The notes beneath the pieces were generated by a model that saw only the letters and a list, made by a program, of their open reading frames with translations, made no database searches and had not been told where the DNA came from. From Selaginella moellendorffii (lineage: Eukaryota; Streptophyta; Lycopodiopsida; Selaginellales; Selaginellaceae), in assembly GCF_000143415.4 (NCBI RefSeq), contig NW_003314356.1:632815-696814 (forward strand): a stretch of DNA of 64,000 nucleotides. The letters run 5' to 3'. Below, one piece after another: positions 62,502-64,000 of the stretch. The number at the start of each line of letters is the position of its first letter. Within the stretch, counting starts at the first letter, position 1. Position numbers and translations under genes: made by a program.

Positions 62502-64000
62502 TCAATCTTCCGCGTTCGCCACACCGGCGTGCATGTTGGAGAGCAGCGCATACGGGGCCATGGCGTTGGAATCCATCTCTCGGAGCTTTCGAGCAGCTCG
62601 AGTAGCGCGGCTCTCGTCTCCAATCTCCTTGCAAGCGCTGAGAAAAGTCGTCCATGCCACAGCATCCGGCTCGAAAGGCATGCTTGTCACCAGATCCTCC
62701 AGCAGCTCGAGCTTCCCCGATCGTCCCAGAAGATCCATCACGCAAAGGTAGTGAGCCAGCGAGAGCTCCAGATCGTAGTCCCAAGCCATTCGCACGACGT
62801 GAATCCATCCATCGCCTTCCACTCCGCCATGGCTGCAAGCCGAGAGAACACTCACGATCGTCACGCAGTCGGGGAGGATCCCGGCGAGCAGCATCTCGCG
62901 GAAGATCGCCAGAGCTTCCGGGAGATGGCCATTGTGAGCATACGACGTGATCAGCGCTGTCCAGAGTATCACGTCCTGGATCGGGAGCTCCGAGAAGATC
63001 ATCCGAGCGGTCTCGAGCTGGCCACACTTGCCGTAGAAATCGACGAGAGCGCTCCCAATTCGCAAGTCCCTGCCCAGCCCCCGATCCGAAACGCTCTCGT
63101 GGATGATCCTGCCCTCGGCAACCGCGGCCGCGCTCGAGCACGCATCCAGCACCGCGACGTAAGTCATCTCCTCGGCTCGAAACCCCTCGAGATCCATCCG
63201 GAGGAACAGACGAAGCGACTCTCTCCCGCTGTTCTTGGCGTAGGCCGAGATCAACACCGACCAAGTCACCGAATTCCTCTCGGGCATCTCGTCGAAGATC
63301 GCTCGCGCAACAGCAAGATCCCCGACCTGAGCATACGCGTCCACCATCGTCGTCGAGGTGATAATGTCTCGCATGGGAATCCTCTCAAACATCTCACTCG
63401 CGCGATCGATTTCGCCAGCCTCGGCGTACGCCTGGATCATCGCATTCCAGGGAGCCTCACTCCGGTGCTTCATCCAATGAAAGATCTCTCTCGCCTTACA
63501 AAGATCTCCTCGTTGGGCATATGCTGCAAGCATGGTTGTCCAGGAGATAAGATCCCACCCGGGAGCTCTTTCCAGCACGGTTATCGCAGCATCCACCATC
63601 GCCACCTGAGCGTAGATCACCACTACAGTGTTCCAGGACACCAAGTTCCTCTCCTCCATCGTCTCAAACAGTCTCCGAGCCGATCGAAAATCCCCTCTCT
63701 GGCCAAGAGCTCGGATCATCGCCGTCTGGGAGACGAGATTGTGCTGCGGCATCGCCTGGAACATCGTCCCAGCCTCACGGATCCGACCACTCTGAGAGAA
63801 CGCCGCCATGACGATCGTCCATGACACCACATTCTTCCTCCGCGAGAGCTCAAAGATCCGCCGAGCCTCTTGCAGTTGCCCCTTGTTGGCATATGCTGCC
63901 ATGACCATGTTCCACGAGAAAACATCCGGCTCGAGAAGTCTCGCCAGCACTGACTCGGCGTCCGCGCCAGATCCACCACAGGCCGCATACATCTGGAGCA
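62502..64000 (-). CDS. PPR protein, 5' part cut by window edge
   Basis: The minus-strand frame is open from its stop at 62502 to the right edge, so the N-terminus lies outside. A Met at 63992 is internal (LQMYAACG), not the start. Repeats are S-type in the first part (DVFSWNMVMAAYANKGQLQE, NLVSWNTVVVIYAQVAMVDA, DIITSTTMVDAYAQVGDLAV), then turn PLS-like (SALVDFYGKCGQLETA). The end has CVTIVSVLSACSHGG, LCVMDLLGRSGKLELLEDLV and APYALLSNMHAG, a truncated E region with no DYW. It is probably organelle-targeted, but the transit peptide cannot be seen. Confidence 0.88.
   Translation of the reverse strand, partial: LQMYAACGGSGADAESVLARLLEPDVFSWNMVMAAYANKGQLQEARRIFELSRRKNVVSWTIVMAAFSQSGRIREAGTMFQAMPQHNLVSQTAMIRALGQRGDFRSARRLFETMEERNLVSWNTVVVIYAQVAMVDAAITVLERAPGWDLISWTTMLAAYAQRGDLCKAREIFHWMKHRSEAPWNAMIQAYAEAGEIDRASEMFERIPMRDIITSTTMVDAYAQVGDLAVARAIFDEMPERNSVTWSVLISAYAKNSGRESLRLFLRMDLEGFRAEEMTYVAVLDACSSAAAVAEGRIIHESVSDRGLGRDLRIGSALVDFYGKCGQLETARMIFSELPIQDVILWTALITSYAHNGHLPEALAIFREMLLAGILPDCVTIVSVLSACSHGGVEGDGWIHVVRMAWDYDLELSLAHYLCVMDLLGRSGKLELLEDLVTSMPFEPDAVAWTTFLSACKEIGDESRATRAARKLREMDSNAMAPYALLSNMHAGVANAED

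Noticed and set aside
62296-63264. Long minus ORF of 322 codons overlapping the partial PPR gene
   Set aside because: It is the shadow of the PPR frame at 62502-64000. Its Arg/Gly-rich sequence has no motif.
62529-63824. Plus-strand ORF of 431 codons
   Set aside because: Antisense shadow of the PPR gene, rich in His, Arg and Ser from the GC-rich coding strand.

Overview
The window looks like nuclear DNA from a vascular land plant, most probably the lycophyte Selaginella (inference). The grounds are plant-only families (MLO, GARP/NIGT1, GASA, G-type lectin receptor kinases, PLS-class PPR proteins), very short introns of about 45-100 nt, PPR genes that are mostly intronless, and lycophyte-like PPR sequence. 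Open reading frames were checked for a real ATG, because several longest ORFs begin at non-ATG codons. Intron-containing genes were assembled by hand from GT-AG (and some GC-AG) boundaries and reading-frame closure.

Layout. 1-7.6 kb: an edge fragment, a scrambled and partly inverted PPR pseudogene, an unknown 225-aa protein, an intact PPR gene, an AT-rich spacer holding a hairpin repeat, an eIF5-like gene lacking the C-terminal half, and another PPR tail fragment. 7.6-13.4 kb: MLO (-) and an HHO/NIGT1-type GARP regulator (+) share a divergent intergenic region rich in GARP-like sites, followed by the Pol I/III subunit AC19 (-). 13.4-21.1 kb: a G-type lectin receptor-kinase cluster (one decayed inverted copy, two near-identical tandem copies) and COX6B (-); a piece of COX6B was copied between the tandem kinases. 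21.2-26.4 kb: UPF1. 29.0-30.7 kb: an atypical kinase-like gene. 30.7-40.6 kb: AT-rich gene-poor DNA with a small Ty3/gypsy element that has lost most of its reverse transcriptase.

40.6-46 kb: two large PPR genes on the minus strand whose reading frames meet in an ATGA overlap. 46-52.3 kb: 14-3-3, a GASA/snakin gene (-), a stand-alone SRA-domain protein, PIG-F (-) and a coiled-coil protein with a possible nuclease-like end. 52.3-64 kb: an RPAP1/MINIYO remnant, three more PPR genes (the last cut by the window edge), a UDP-rhamnose synthase/epimerase-reductase, an orphan 365-aa protein, and two decayed copies of a protein resembling the Crinkler/RHS-type P-loop NTPases.

The housekeeping genes (UPF1, COX6B, AC19, eIF5-like, 14-3-3, PIG-F, NRS/ER) are not a functional unit. 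The accessory layer (PPR, receptor kinases, Crinkler/RHS-like fragments, retroelement) shows active local duplication, inversion and decay, and that is where most of the unusual observations lie.
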